A stretch of 37,038 nucleotides of DNA, taken from Pelotomaculum sp. (GTDB lineage Bacteria > Bacillota > Desulfotomaculia > Desulfotomaculales > Pelotomaculaceae). A model generated the notes under the pieces. The model did no database searches. It was not told the DNA's origin and worked only from the letters and a program-made list of their open reading frames with translations. Numbering within the stretch: the first letter of the stretch is position 1; each line of letters begins with the position of its first letter. Position numbers and translations under genes: made by a program. Shown here piece by piece: positions 23,766 to 34,300 of the stretch. The stretch covers positions 1-37,038 of the forward strand of contig JAHDOA010000056.1 of assembly GCA_018435055.1 (NCBI GenBank), in the 5' to 3' direction.

Positions 23766-26700
23766 ACAAGTTTTGCCTGACAGTGATTCACGCCGGGCTA
23801 TTGTGGAGAACCTGGATACCTGCCTGCTGGTAGAGGCAGGCGCCGGTTCCGGAAAAACACATAGCCTGGTCGAGCGCATGGTGGCTTTGGTTAAAGACAA
23901 TAAATGTAGCGTTGACAGAATTGCTGCCGTTACTTTCACCAGGAAGGCTGCCGCTGAGCTAAAGGGCAGGTTCCAGTTGGCCCTGGAAAAATCCATAGCC
24001 AGTGAAACCTGTCCGGACAAAAAGGAGAGGCTGAGCCGTGCGCTGAATAATCTGGACCGCTGCTTTTTAGGAACTATACACTCATTCTGTGCAGCTTTAT
24101 TGAGAGAGCGCCCGGTTGAAGCCGGTTTAGAGCCGGACTTTGTAGAAATAGAGGAGCTTGAAGATACGCTGCTGCGCGAGCGGGCCTGGGATGAGTATTT
24201 AACTCTGGTACAGGTGGAGAACCCGCAGGCGCTGGAAGATTTGTTGAAAATCGACGTTAAAGCCCAGGATTTGAAAGAGTTTTACAGGATCTTGTCCGAC
24301 TACCCGGAGGTGGAGGTAGACAGTCATGATTCCCCCGCGCCGGACCTGATGGCTGTACGAGTGGAGTTAGACAAACTGCTGGAATTAGCTGTAACGCTTC
24401 TTCCCGGCAGCGTACCGTTTAAAGGCTGGGATAACCTGCAGTCACTCCTGCGCAGGGCGCTGAGGTGGCGCAGGGTTTTTGGCCTGGATGATGACATTGC
24501 TTTACTGCGTCTGCTGGTAATACTCGATAAACAGGGGTCCGTGACTCAAAACCGCTGGCTTTCAAGTGATGACGCCAAAACAGCGCGGGATGCCTTTAAC
24601 CAGTTTCGGGACGAACATATTATCCCGGTGCTAAAGGCCTGGCGCGAACACAGACATAAGTGCCTGGTCGACTTTGTCCTGCCGGCGGTTGAGCTTTATC
24701 GCAAACGGCGGACGGAGCGCTCCAAGCTGAACTTCCAGGATCTTTTGATGTCCGTTGCCGCCCTGCTAAAAAGCAACCCCGAGGTGCGTGGTTATTTTCA
24801 GGAGAGGTATACACACCTGCTGGTTGATGAGTTCCAGGATACTGACCCGATCCAGGCGGAAATCATGTTTTACCTCACCGGCCAGGACGTATGCGAGCAG
24901 GACTGGCGCAAGCTTATCCCCCGACCGGGAGCGCTTTTTGTAGTGGGAGATCCGAAACAGTCCATTTACCGCTTCCGCCGCGCAGACATCGACACCTATA
25001 ACGAGGTGAAAAAGTTGATAGCCCAGAGCGGCGGCAGGGTGCTGCACTTAACGTCCAATTTCCGTTCAGTGAAGGCCATTGGGGACTGGGTTAACCCGGT
25101 GTTTAAAAACCTTTTGCCCGGATCGGCTACTTCTTTTCAAGCTGCTTTCACTGACCTTGACACTGTGAGAGCAAACGCAGAGGGGAGAGCCGGGGGGATC
25201 AGGACAATCAATATCCCCAAGGTTCACCGGAATTCCCAGAGGGAAATCGCTTTCATCGACGCCGGCCGTATAGCCCGCTGGATAAGGTGGGCTGTCGACG
25301 GCGGGATTACCCTGGACAGGACTGCTGAAGAAATCGAGGCCGGCTTAACTGAAAGGCCCTGGCCGGCTGATTTTTTAATCCTGCTGCGCTATAAATCAAA
25401 TATGGACCTTTACGCCAGGGCTTTAGAAGAGCAGGGCATCCCTTTCCAGTTAGCCGGGGGCGGCGGGTTTTCAGGTTCTGCGGAGATAGCCGAACTGCTG
25501 AAGGTTCTGAAAGCTATTTTAGAGCCGGATAATCCTATATGGTTGGTTTCTGTCCTCAGAGGCGGCCTTTTCGGGCTAAGCGACAACCAGCTGTGGTTAT
25601 TCAAACAGGCGGGCGGGCACTTTAACTTCTACGCCAGTATCCCGGACAGCCTGGAGCAAAAGGAGCGGGAGATTTTTGAGTGGGCGTATGGCAGGTTAAG
25701 AACCTGCCGCAAGTGGGTGCAGGGGCTTCCGGCCAGTGCTGCCCTGGAAAATATCATGCAGGAGCTAGGTGTTATACCCTGCGCTCTAACCGGGGAGCTT
25801 GGCCGCAGCCGCTCCGGACACCTGTTGCAGTGCCTGGAGTTATTCGCCGCAGCCGAGCGCGGAGGGACCACCTCATTTGCATCGCTGGTAGAATCACTTG
25901 AGCTTCTCATAGAAACAGGTGTGGAAGAAGAGATTAATATCGCCCCCTGGGAAAATGACGCCGTAAGGCTGATGAACCTGCACAAGGCCAAAGGGCTTGA
26001 AGCGCCGGTGGTTTTCCTGGCCAACCCCGGAAAAGATGTTGTCTGGGAGCCTTCTGTACATATTAATAGAACTGGCGGTTTGCCGCGCGGCTACTATGTG
26101 ATTAAAAAGAAACAAGGATACACCGAAGAAATACTGGGCCAGCCTTTAAACTGGGATGAGTTAGCCGCTGTAGAGAAACAGTACCTTGAAGCCGAGGAAA
26201 CCCGTTTGCTCTATGTAGCTGCCACCAGGGCAAAAAACCTGTTGGTTATAAGCGTTTACCCGGAAAAGCCGGAAATCAGCCCCTGGAAGCTCTTTGAAGA
26301 ACACATGGAAGGCGTTCCCGCATTGGAGGAGGTTAAGGTCAGCCAGGCTCCAGCGATTGTGGGCGGTGATACGATTACTAAACAAGACCTGATCAAAGCA
26401 AGGGATGGTTTTCTTGGCCCGGGGAGCTCCATTAATGGCCCCAGTTACAGCGTTGCTTCTGTTACCTCCCTGTCAAAAGAGGGGATTGAAGGTCCGGAGA
26501 GGAAAAGTACCGGCCGCGGGCAGTCCTGGGGCAGGGTGATTCACAGAGTACTGGAATCCGTTGTTAAGAAAGTGCCTGCTAACCTGGATCTTTTTGTTGA
26601 GAATGTTATTGCAGAGGAAGATAGGGCGCCGGAGGAAAAAGAGCAGGTCTTAAGTCTGATAAAAAAAATTATGCAGTCAACTATTTGGCAAAGGATGCTG

Positions 26701-27003
26701 CAGAGTGAAAAGCGGTTTGTGGAAGTCCCTTTTTCAGTGAAGGTTGGAGAGGGAAAACAAGATTTTAAAGGGGATACTGTTATTTCCGGAGTTATTGACC
26801 TCGTTTTCCTTGAGGACGATGGCTGGGTAATAGTAGATTACAAGACTGATACGGTAGAAAACGAAGAAGGTCTTGCAAATCTAGTAAGATACTATCGACC
26901 TCAAGTGGAAATGTACCGGAGGTTCTGGGAGGAGATAGCCAAAGAAAAGGTTTGCGAAGCCGGGCTGTATTTCACGCACTTAGACAGGTGGGTTGGGGTA
27001 TGA
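23758..27003 (+). CDS. addA: AddA-like UvrD/RecB-family helicase-nuclease
   Basis: An ATP-dependent SF1 helicase with a C-terminal RecB nuclease domain. Motifs: I EAGAGSGKTHSLVERM (about residues 26-41), Ia AAVTFTRKAAAELKGR, II LLVDEFQDTDPIQ (about 354-366), III GDPKQSIYRFRRADI, IV LRYKS, V MNLHKAKGLEAPVVFL, VI RLLYVAATRAKNLLV, then GVIDLVFLEDDGW-VDYKTD (nuclease core) and a QVEMYRRF helix. At 1081 aa it is shorter than B. subtilis AddA (about 1230 aa). The ATG overlaps the end of the addB-like gene, so the pair is translationally coupled. The nuclease catalytic residues look intact. Confidence 0.85.
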   Translation: MIKQVLPDSDSRRAIVENLDTCLLVEAGAGSGKTHSLVERMVALVKDNKCSVDRIAAVTFTRKAAAELKGRFQLALEKSIASETCPDKKERLSRALNNLDRCFLGTIHSFCAALLRERPVEAGLEPDFVEIEELEDTLLRERAWDEYLTLVQVENPQALEDLLKIDVKAQDLKEFYRILSDYPEVEVDSHDSPAPDLMAVRVELDKLLELAVTLLPGSVPFKGWDNLQSLLRRALRWRRVFGLDDDIALLRLLVILDKQGSVTQNRWLSSDDAKTARDAFNQFRDEHIIPVLKAWREHRHKCLVDFVLPAVELYRKRRTERSKLNFQDLLMSVAALLKSNPEVRGYFQERYTHLLVDEFQDTDPIQAEIMFYLTGQDVCEQDWRKLIPRPGALFVVGDPKQSIYRFRRADIDTYNEVKKLIAQSGGRVLHLTSNFRSVKAIGDWVNPVFKNLLPGSATSFQAAFTDLDTVRANAEGRAGGIRTINIPKVHRNSQREIAFIDAGRIARWIRWAVDGGITLDRTAEEIEAGLTERPWPADFLILLRYKSNMDLYARALEEQGIPFQLAGGGGFSGSAEIAELLKVLKAILEPDNPIWLVSVLRGGLFGLSDNQLWLFKQAGGHFNFYASIPDSLEQKEREIFEWAYGRLRTCRKWVQGLPASAALENIMQELGVIPCALTGELGRSRSGHLLQCLELFAAAERGGTTSFASLVESLELLIETGVEEEINIAPWENDAVRLMNLHKAKGLEAPVVFLANPGKDVVWEPSVHINRTGGLPRGYYVIKKKQGYTEEILGQPLNWDELAAVEKQYLEAEETRLLYVAATRAKNLLVISVYPEKPEISPWKLFEEHMEGVPALEEVKVSQAPAIVGGDTITKQDLIKARDGFLGPGSSINGPSYSVASVTSLSKEGIEGPERKSTGRGQSWGRVIHRVLESVVKKVPANLDLFVENVIAEEDRAPEEKEQVLSLIKKIMQSTIWQRMLQSEKRFVEVPFSVKVGEGKQDFKGDTVISGVIDLVFLEDDGWVIVDYKTDTVENEEGLANLVRYYRPQVEMYRRFWEEIAKEKVCEAGLYFTHLDRWVGV

Positions 27004-27073
27004 AAAATAGTTACACAATTACCGCAAGGAACATTGTATCTTATGTTACCGATAAAATTAGGGGGTGGGGTAA

Positions 27074-28189
27074 GTGACCAGGTATCTTCTTGTGAAAGAA
27101 GGGCAGAAAGAGTTTTTGGTTCAAGAAGAAAAAATTAAGGCTGAAAACGATTTGCAGGAAGTTGTAAAGAAGAACCCGGAGTTAATCCCGGTTGAAGATC
27201 TGAATTTGTTGAACCTTCTTGTCGTTGGTCGTGAGACATCTTTGCCTTCAGGCAGTATCGACCTGATGTGTTTAGATGAAAAAGGAACTATCGTGATTGT
27301 CGAGTTTAAAAAAGGGCCGGAAAATCCAGATTCAAGGCGTGTGATTGCGCAACTTCTAGATTATGGGTCCCACCTATGGGGGCTGACATTTGAGGAGTTC
27401 GAAGGGCTATGCAGTAACTATTTTAATAGTGCGAGGTGTACCGATCCTAGATTCTACAGGAAGAACAACCTCCGTGACGCTTTCAAGGAAATGTGGGGAC
27501 AGGGCTCTGATGAGACTAATGAAAGTGGTGAAGACGAAAGCGGGTGGGAAAGTTTCAGGGATGGTATTTCTCGCTGCCTGGCTGATGGTAGTTTTTATTT
27601 TCTTGTTACGAGTACACATATTGGTGATGTTTTGAGGCGGACCATGAAGTATTTGACTCAGACAAGCAAAGCTACTTTTGCAGGTATTGAGATTGACCAT
27701 TTTTCAAGTGACGGCAAAGAGATATTTGTACCCAGGGCTTACCTTCCGGGAGCAAAGCCCCCCTCCATTTCATCACGGACTACGATGCAAAATTTTCTTG
27801 AGAAAAGTGATCCTACAGCAAGGCAGGTTTGGGAAAATTTATTCCAGGTTCTGGCAATTTATGGTGAGACTATTTATTGGGGGAAAGTTGGCTTTTCATT
27901 CAGGGTCAAGGTCCAGGGAAGACTGCAGAGTATACTCTGGGGATTCACAAGAGATTCAAGTTGGGGTATTGATGCGTTGCAGTTTGTCATGCCAAGGATT
28001 GAACTTTCAGAGGATATCAAAATGATATTTGAGAAGTTTCAAAACAATCTTTCGTTTTTAGGTGAAGACTTGATTAAAAAGTCAACCTATGTGTACGTAG
28101 TGGTGGGGAATGGCCTTAGGCTAGACAATATAGACAAGTTTGTCAGCGCTTTAAATACAGTGGTTGAAGATCTTAGGGCGTTAAATTAA
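27074..28189 (+). CDS. NucS/DUF91-like PD-(D/E)XK protein
   Basis: A 371-aa protein whose N-terminal third has a PD-(D/E)XK nuclease core of the NucS/DUF91 style: ENDLQEVVKKNPELIP, then GRETSLPSGSIDLMCLDEKGTIVIVEFKKGPENPDSRRVIAQLLDYGSHLWG. The D of SID, the E of VEF and the K of KKG supply the catalytic set, followed by the Q-LDY helix. The rest has no motif I recognise (LGEDLIKKSTYVYV near the end). GTG start with GGGGTGGGG upstream; 70 bp behind the AddA-like gene and probably in its transcript. It might be a DNA-end or mismatch nuclease partner; that is inference from position. Confidence 0.8.
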   Translation: MTRYLLVKEGQKEFLVQEEKIKAENDLQEVVKKNPELIPVEDLNLLNLLVVGRETSLPSGSIDLMCLDEKGTIVIVEFKKGPENPDSRRVIAQLLDYGSHLWGLTFEEFEGLCSNYFNSARCTDPRFYRKNNLRDAFKEMWGQGSDETNESGEDESGWESFRDGISRCLADGSFYFLVTSTHIGDVLRRTMKYLTQTSKATFAGIEIDHFSSDGKEIFVPRAYLPGAKPPSISSRTTMQNFLEKSDPTARQVWENLFQVLAIYGETIYWGKVGFSFRVKVQGRLQSILWGFTRDSSWGIDALQFVMPRIELSEDIKMIFEKFQNNLSFLGEDLIKKSTYVYVVVGNGLRLDNIDKFVSALNTVVEDLRALN

Positions 28190-28326
28190 CTCAGGATTAA
28201 GCAACATTTTTACATTACATAATTTTTAATATTAGCATGAACTACGCTCCTTCATTACTAAGACAGTTTGCGACACATGTAAATTAACAAAAAACTTTTT
28301 ATTGGTATTTAAAAAGGAGAACACAA

Positions 28327-29547
28327 ATGCCTCAATCATTACAAATTGGCTGGATTGATTACGGCAGCCGTGACAGGAACAAAATTCTTTCTATTCTAAG
28401 CCTGCTATCTGCTCCGGAAGCAGTGGATGAGCTTGGAATCGGTGTTGTGCGGGACGGCTTCGCCGATTTACTCTTTCCCGGCACATCGACGATTCAGACC
28501 AGGGCAAAATATTTTCTGCTTGTGCCCTACATCATGATGGAGCTGGAGCGGGAAAACATTATGAATCCCAAAGTATTTCTGGATAGACTGTCGATCGAAG
28601 AAATTGCATTAATAAGTATACTCAAGAAAGACAATGCTGAAGGTGTTATCGGCGGGCGCTCAGGCGAGAAACTGCAGAGAAAGCCGTCCAGCATCTACTG
28701 GAACGGGATTAACACCTTTGGTATCTTTCAAAATTATTCAAGGCTATCGTTGAATGGTTATACGCGGGCTGTCTGTGCTCTGAAAAGAGAAGAAAGAATG
28801 CTGTCCGCCGCAGGACATATCGACAAAGGCGAGGGGGCTGACGACGCTGATAAAATGTACTGCGGCGCCAGCGGATTTTGGCGGGTTCCGCCGCCACCCG
28901 AAAACTGGCGTGAAAGTGTAACTATTGAACTCACTGATGAAGAAGCAGGTTTCCTAAGGGACAGAATTATTAAATCCGAGCATTCAAAAGACTCCCTGCT
29001 GGCTCATATCCTGCGTAATAATCTCTACGAGGTTGTTACTTATGATGACATATCAATTATCGGAAAGAAATTTGAACTTCCACAAGATATCCGCGAAGAT
29101 TATGAAATGGCGCAGAGATTCGCTGAATTCATCTATGGCGCGAATATCCGCTTCAATGTGATCCTGTCCGATGGGCAGAATGATGAAGCAAATGAAGAAT
29201 GGAAAATCTGGTATGGCTCAGTAACCAACGGCTTTGTCCGGAATTATGATATTTACGAAGCTGTCAACCGCCTTTCAATAAGCAGGCACAATCGTGCGAG
29301 AATGATACCCTTTTTCGATAAATGGAAGAAAGCTGTACTATCCGGGGATGTTGCAGTTATGGATAACCTCATAATCGCCCGCGAAATAGAGCTGAAGGGC
29401 AAGGAACGGGCCAAGCTGAACAGTGAAAATTCAAGCTGGCAGGATGGAGTATGGCTGGGAGGCAGGAGACTGCAATACCGCTTCCGCAACACGCGCCGGC
29501 TGATTGAAGATATCTGCAATGGACTGGGGGTCGATAAGAATGTTTAG
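28327..29547 (+). CDS. DUF6361 family protein
   Basis: First gene of the helicase-PLD cassette. The N-terminus (QIGWIDYGSRDRNKILSILSLL, ELGIGVVRDGFADLLFPGTS, IQTRAKYFLLVPYIMMELE) carries the strongly conserved features I associate with DUF6361, a family of unknown activity often seen in defence neighbourhoods. The GGASGFW-like CGASGFWRVPPPP and WLGGRRLQYRFRNTRRLIEDI near the C-terminus are also typical. The ATG has AAGGAG at 7 nt. It ends 8 bp past the start of the PLD gene. No catalytic motif is obvious; the conserved RD and R-K-F segments suggest a nucleic-acid-processing protein, which is inference. Confidence 0.8.
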   Translation: MPQSLQIGWIDYGSRDRNKILSILSLLSAPEAVDELGIGVVRDGFADLLFPGTSTIQTRAKYFLLVPYIMMELERENIMNPKVFLDRLSIEEIALISILKKDNAEGVIGGRSGEKLQRKPSSIYWNGINTFGIFQNYSRLSLNGYTRAVCALKREERMLSAAGHIDKGEGADDADKMYCGASGFWRVPPPPENWRESVTIELTDEEAGFLRDRIIKSEHSKDSLLAHILRNNLYEVVTYDDISIIGKKFELPQDIREDYEMAQRFAEFIYGANIRFNVILSDGQNDEANEEWKIWYGSVTNGFVRNYDIYEAVNRLSISRHNRARMIPFFDKWKKAVLSGDVAVMDNLIIAREIELKGKERAKLNSENSSWQDGVWLGGRRLQYRFRNTRRLIEDICNGLGVDKNV

Positions 29548-31333
29548 ACCCGCCGAAGACAGGCTTGATTACGCAGATATTCTGGCGCCCCCTGCCGGCT
29601 ATAAGTGTGAATTTGCCATTGGGACAACGTATTCTCTTGACCTGGAAGCTTTGATCGGTGTGCCCCTCGCCCTGTTCCTTGGGGAAGAGATGGAAGGAAC
29701 GCTGCTTGAAAACCCGGTATATGTATTGGAGGCACTGCGCAAGAGCGCGGACAAGTTCGTCTTGTTTTGCGAGGGCGGGCAGATCAAAGTGCCGAATAAA
29801 GCAAACCCGGTGTTTGCTTTGCTGGAGAGCAGTATTTTTGAGGTAGCCTTGAAAAATGAAAAGTCCTTTCACCCAAAGGTGTGGCTGATCAAGTATATGG
29901 ACGCCAATGATAAGGAGCTTTATCGTTTTATCGTCCTGAGCCGCAACCTGACCTTTGACCGTAGCTGGGATGCAGCGGTTGTTCTGGAGGGGGAAGCCGG
30001 AAGCCGGAAAATCCTTAAAAACCGACCGCTAATAGATTTTTTAACATATCTTCAGGGAAGAGCCAATGATAAAAAGAAGAAAAAATTAATCGGCAGTATT
30101 GCCGGGGAACTTACAAATGTGCATTTTAAGACGGGAGACAAGCGTTTTTCTGATTTTTCCTTCCTCCCTCTTGGTATAGGTGGGGTGTATAACAAGGATT
30201 CCACGAGTCTTTTTGACAATTACCATGACCTGCTGGTATTTTCCCCTTTCCTCAGCAGGGATACTGTCCTGGAGTTGGACGGTTTATCGCTTAAAAACGC
30301 GCATAAAACGCTGATAACCCGCAGGCCGGAAATAACTAAGCTAACCGACGAGTTACTATCCAGTTTTGAATGTTATTGTCTCAAAGATACGGTAGTTGAC
30401 GGCGAGGAAGTTATCAGCGAATCAGAAGGTGCAGTAGACCTGCAAAAGCAGGATATACACGCCAAGCTCTATTTCAAAACAAAGTACAGCGAGCACAATA
30501 TCTATATCGGGTCGGCTAATTGCTCAAAGAGCGCGTGGGACGGCAATGTAGAGTTTATGCTGAGACTTAAATATGAAAAATGGGGCTTTCGGATTTCGCA
30601 AATCATCGATGAGCTTTTCGGCAGAAATAATAAAGACTACGATGAGAGGCAAAATCCTTTTGAGCGGGTTATCACCGTTCCTGAAGGTGCGGTGGAGAAG
30701 GAAGATATACAGGAACGTCTGCAAAAAGCTATAAAAAGGCTCTGTCGCTCCAGGACAAGTGCCCTGGTTATAGAAAACAGCGGCAAATATGATATCAGCA
30801 TTCAGTTTGACAGGCGGTTTATCGCTGCTGACGTGGATTTGACCATCGCCGCCCTTGGCGGGGGTAAATCCATAAAGCTTGAGAGCACGGCTCTTTTATC
30901 CGGATTATCACTATTAGAGCTGGGTGAGTTTTATATTGTAACCGCCAAAATTGGAGAAGACAGCTTGCGCCGGGTCATTAAAATCCGCACGGAAGGTATT
31001 CCGGTTGAAAGGGACGGCATGGTATTCAAGAGTATCATCAAAGACCAAAACACCTTCCTGCGTTACGTCGCTTTTCTGCTTTCTGATGATTACCTGCTGG
31101 CAGCATTGGAGCAGGCTGAGCAAAAGGCATCGTGGGCAAAGGGCTGGAATCTGCACGGCTATGACATGCCGGTAATCTATGAAAACATGCTGCGTGCCGC
31201 AGCCAAGTCCCCAGAAAAACTGCGGGAGGTCGACGCGATTATCCAGCGGTTGAATGATAAGGAAATCGTGCCACCTGAATTTGAAAAGTTATACACCACC
31301 TTTTTAAAAGCGAGTAGGAGGATAAAGACGTGA
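29540..31333 (+). CDS. Phospholipase D-fold nuclease-like protein
   Basis: A 597-aa PLD superfamily protein with two HxK motifs: FHPKVWLIKY followed by SRNLTFDRSWD (about residues 110-143) and IHAKLYFKTKY followed by IGSANCSKSAWDGNVEF (about 305-335). This arrangement, with SRN/SAN after each HxK, is that of the PLD-like nucleases coupled to SF2 helicases rather than of lipases. The start is taken as the ATG at 29540, with GGGGGT about 9 nt upstream; an in-frame TTG at 29504 has no better site. It overlaps DUF6361 by 8 bp and the helicase by 4 bp, so the three are one translationally coupled unit. Confidence 0.85.
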   Translation: MFRPAEDRLDYADILAPPAGYKCEFAIGTTYSLDLEALIGVPLALFLGEEMEGTLLENPVYVLEALRKSADKFVLFCEGGQIKVPNKANPVFALLESSIFEVALKNEKSFHPKVWLIKYMDANDKELYRFIVLSRNLTFDRSWDAAVVLEGEAGSRKILKNRPLIDFLTYLQGRANDKKKKKLIGSIAGELTNVHFKTGDKRFSDFSFLPLGIGGVYNKDSTSLFDNYHDLLVFSPFLSRDTVLELDGLSLKNAHKTLITRRPEITKLTDELLSSFECYCLKDTVVDGEEVISESEGAVDLQKQDIHAKLYFKTKYSEHNIYIGSANCSKSAWDGNVEFMLRLKYEKWGFRISQIIDELFGRNNKDYDERQNPFERVITVPEGAVEKEDIQERLQKAIKRLCRSRTSALVIENSGKYDISIQFDRRFIAADVDLTIAALGGGKSIKLESTALLSGLSLLELGEFYIVTAKIGEDSLRRVIKIRTEGIPVERDGMVFKSIIKDQNTFLRYVAFLLSDDYLLAALEQAEQKASWAKGWNLHGYDMPVIYENMLRAAAKSPEKLREVDAIIQRLNDKEIVPPEFEKLYTTFLKASRRIKT

Positions 31334-34300
31334 CTGAGTTATTTAATAAGGAAAAGCAGATCCTCTCCAGCCTCAAAGATTTCCAGAGGGCAACAGTGGA
31401 AAGGATATTTTCTCTCTTTACCAGCGGGCGCAGCCGTGTTCTTGTGGCAGATGAAGTCGGTCTCGGCAAAACGCTGATCGCCAGGGGGGTGATAGCTAGG
31501 ACTGCTGTTTATCATAAGCAAAATTTAAATGACGATTTATTCAAGGTTGTATATGTCTGCTCCAACCAGAGCATTGCCGCGCAGAACCTTTCCAAGCTCA
31601 AAATTAATGAGAGCGACAGTGTGGAGGGACTTTCAGATACCCGGCTGTCCATGCAGCATCTAAAGATTTTTAAAGACGAGATGGAGAATAAAAAGAGACA
31701 AAACTACATGCAGCTGATCCCGCTTACGCCGAACACATCTTTTAATATGACCGGGGGTAGCGGCAGCGTGCGGGAACGCGCATTGATCTATGCCGTACTG
31801 CACCGTTATGAACCGCTCACTCCTTATAAAGAGGAATTAGAAATACTGATGGTTGATAATGCCACTAGCAGCTGGCACGCATGGGCACGAGACTTGTACG
31901 AGAACCAGGTTGCCGCTTGCGACGAGGACAGTGGCGGGCGTTACCTCCAAACTGTTTTAAAAAGTGTGGACAGCTATCTTTCTACCCATAAGGGCCTGCT
32001 GTCAGAGGTAACAGATTTCTGCAGCAAAATACGCATGAGCGGACGCAGGCAAAGCGGGTCTTATCCAATCATCCACAAGCTTCGCCGCATGATGGCCGAA
32101 ATAAGTGCAGGGCTGTTGGACGCTGACCTGGTTATAATGGATGAATTTCAGCGCTTTCCGGAGCTTATCAGGACCGATGCGGACAATGAGACCGCCATGT
32201 TGGCCCGGCGCTTTTTCAATGCGGCCAAGCGCGACAATGAAAAAGTAAAGATCCTGCTGCTTTCGGCAACTCCATACAAGCTATACTCCACTCTGGAGGA
32301 AATAAATGAAAACCAGGCGGACGAGCACTACCGCGAATTCATACAGGTGACGGATTTCCTGTTTGAAAGCGACTCTTTGAAAAAGGCTGAATTCCGGCAG
32401 GTGTGGAGGGATTATTCGATATCACTGAATGAAATAGGCACAACAGATCTGACGGTCCTGGCCGCCAGGAAAAACAGTGCCGAGGATGCTCTCTACCAGG
32501 GCATCTGCAGGACAGAGCGTCTGGTAGTCGAAGGCGCCGACAAGTTTGTAGATATAGAGACCGCGAAAAGCACCTTGGATGTTTCCGAAGGAGATATACT
32601 TTCCTACATCAGGGCCGATAAGCTGCTCCTGGATATAGGTCTGAAGGAACATATACCGGTTGATTATATAAAGTCTGCCCCATATATCTTTTCCTTCATG
32701 GAGCATTATAAGCTAAAAGAAAAAGTATACGCTTTTTTCAAGAAAAATCCCGACAAACTGAAACTGGCACGCAAACCGGAACTGTGGGTAAACGAGGATT
32801 TGATTGCCGGGTACAAAAAGCTGCCGACCACCAACACAAGGCTGAAGAGGGTAAAGGAAGAAGCCTTGCCTAAGGGCGCTGAAAGGCTGATCTGGATACC
32901 CCCCTCGAAGCCGTACTATGAGCCGGGCGGGGTGTTTTCAGGCCTAAAAGATTTTTCAAAGATCCTGGTGTTTTCCGCCTGGGAGATGGTGCCCAGGGCT
33001 GTCGCGGCCATGCTTTCATATGAAGCAGAGCGACTGACAGTAGGTGAACTGATCAAAAAATCACCCAACCCCGAGCGAGAGAACCGCAGCTATTTCCCGT
33101 ATAGAAAAAAAGTGCGGTTTCCTTCACCCCGCCTTAAGTTCAACATGCGTGAAGGCGCACCCGCATCCATGGCACTCATGACCCTGCTGTATCCCTGCGT
33201 TACGCTGGCAAAACTATATAACCCGCTTCAGGCGCTGAACCAGGGGCTGACCAGAAGGCAGATTGAAGCTGAACTGCGCAAGAATATTAAAGAGCTGTTG
33301 GATACAATTGTTTTTACGCCTAAGAAAAAAGGCGGTTATGACGAAAGCTGGTATTATATAGCGCCGTTACTTCTTGACAGGCATGAAAAACTGATTAGTT
33401 CCTGGCTTAATCAACCGGCTTTAATTTGGGACTTAAAAAACAACGAGACAGAGGCTGCGGATGAAGATGATGACCGGAATGTTCTGGAAAAGCATTTTGA
33501 CGAATTGAAGGATATTCTGAAAAATGCAGATAAGCTGGAACTTGGACGGAAACCGCGGGACCTTGTAAATGTGCTGACCAGGATGGCCATGGCTTCGCCG
33601 GCAGTATGCTCCCTGCGTTTATTCGGGCTGGAGCTGCCGGACTCCCCGGCTTTGTCAGTACGCCTTGCTAAGACATTTCTCGGCCGGTTCAATATACAGG
33701 AGGCCACCGCCATAGTCGAACTCTGTTATGGCCATTACGATCCACACTGGCAAAATGTGCTGCGGTATTGCGTTGATGGGAATTTGCAGGCGGTGCTTGA
33801 CGAGTATACGCATATCCTCACTGATGATAACGGGTTAGTGTATGCCTCACAGGAAAAACGATCGAAAACGCTTTGTGAAAGAATGTGCTCCTCCTTTAAA
33901 ACACACACGGCAAGTTATAATGTGGACACATATCGGAAGTTTCGCGACCGGATCATGAAAGGTGAAAAGCATAACACCGGCATTGAAAAAGGTGAATTGC
34001 GTTTTATAAGGATGCGTTCAGGATATGCTGCCGGTTTTTATGACACAAGGGGTGAAGGCAAAAGCCTGCAGCGCAAGGATAGCCTGCGCCTGGCTTTTAA
34101 TTCTCCCTTCCGTCCCTTCGTTCTGGCAACCACGTCCATTGGGCAGGAGGGACTGGATTTCCATTACTACTGCAGAAAAATTGTGCACTGGAACCTGCCT
34201 GCTAACCCGATTGATCTGGAGCAGCGCGAGGGGCGGATCAACCGGTACAAGTGTCTTGCCATACGGCAAAACATTGCAAAGAAATATGGTTATAAAGGCT

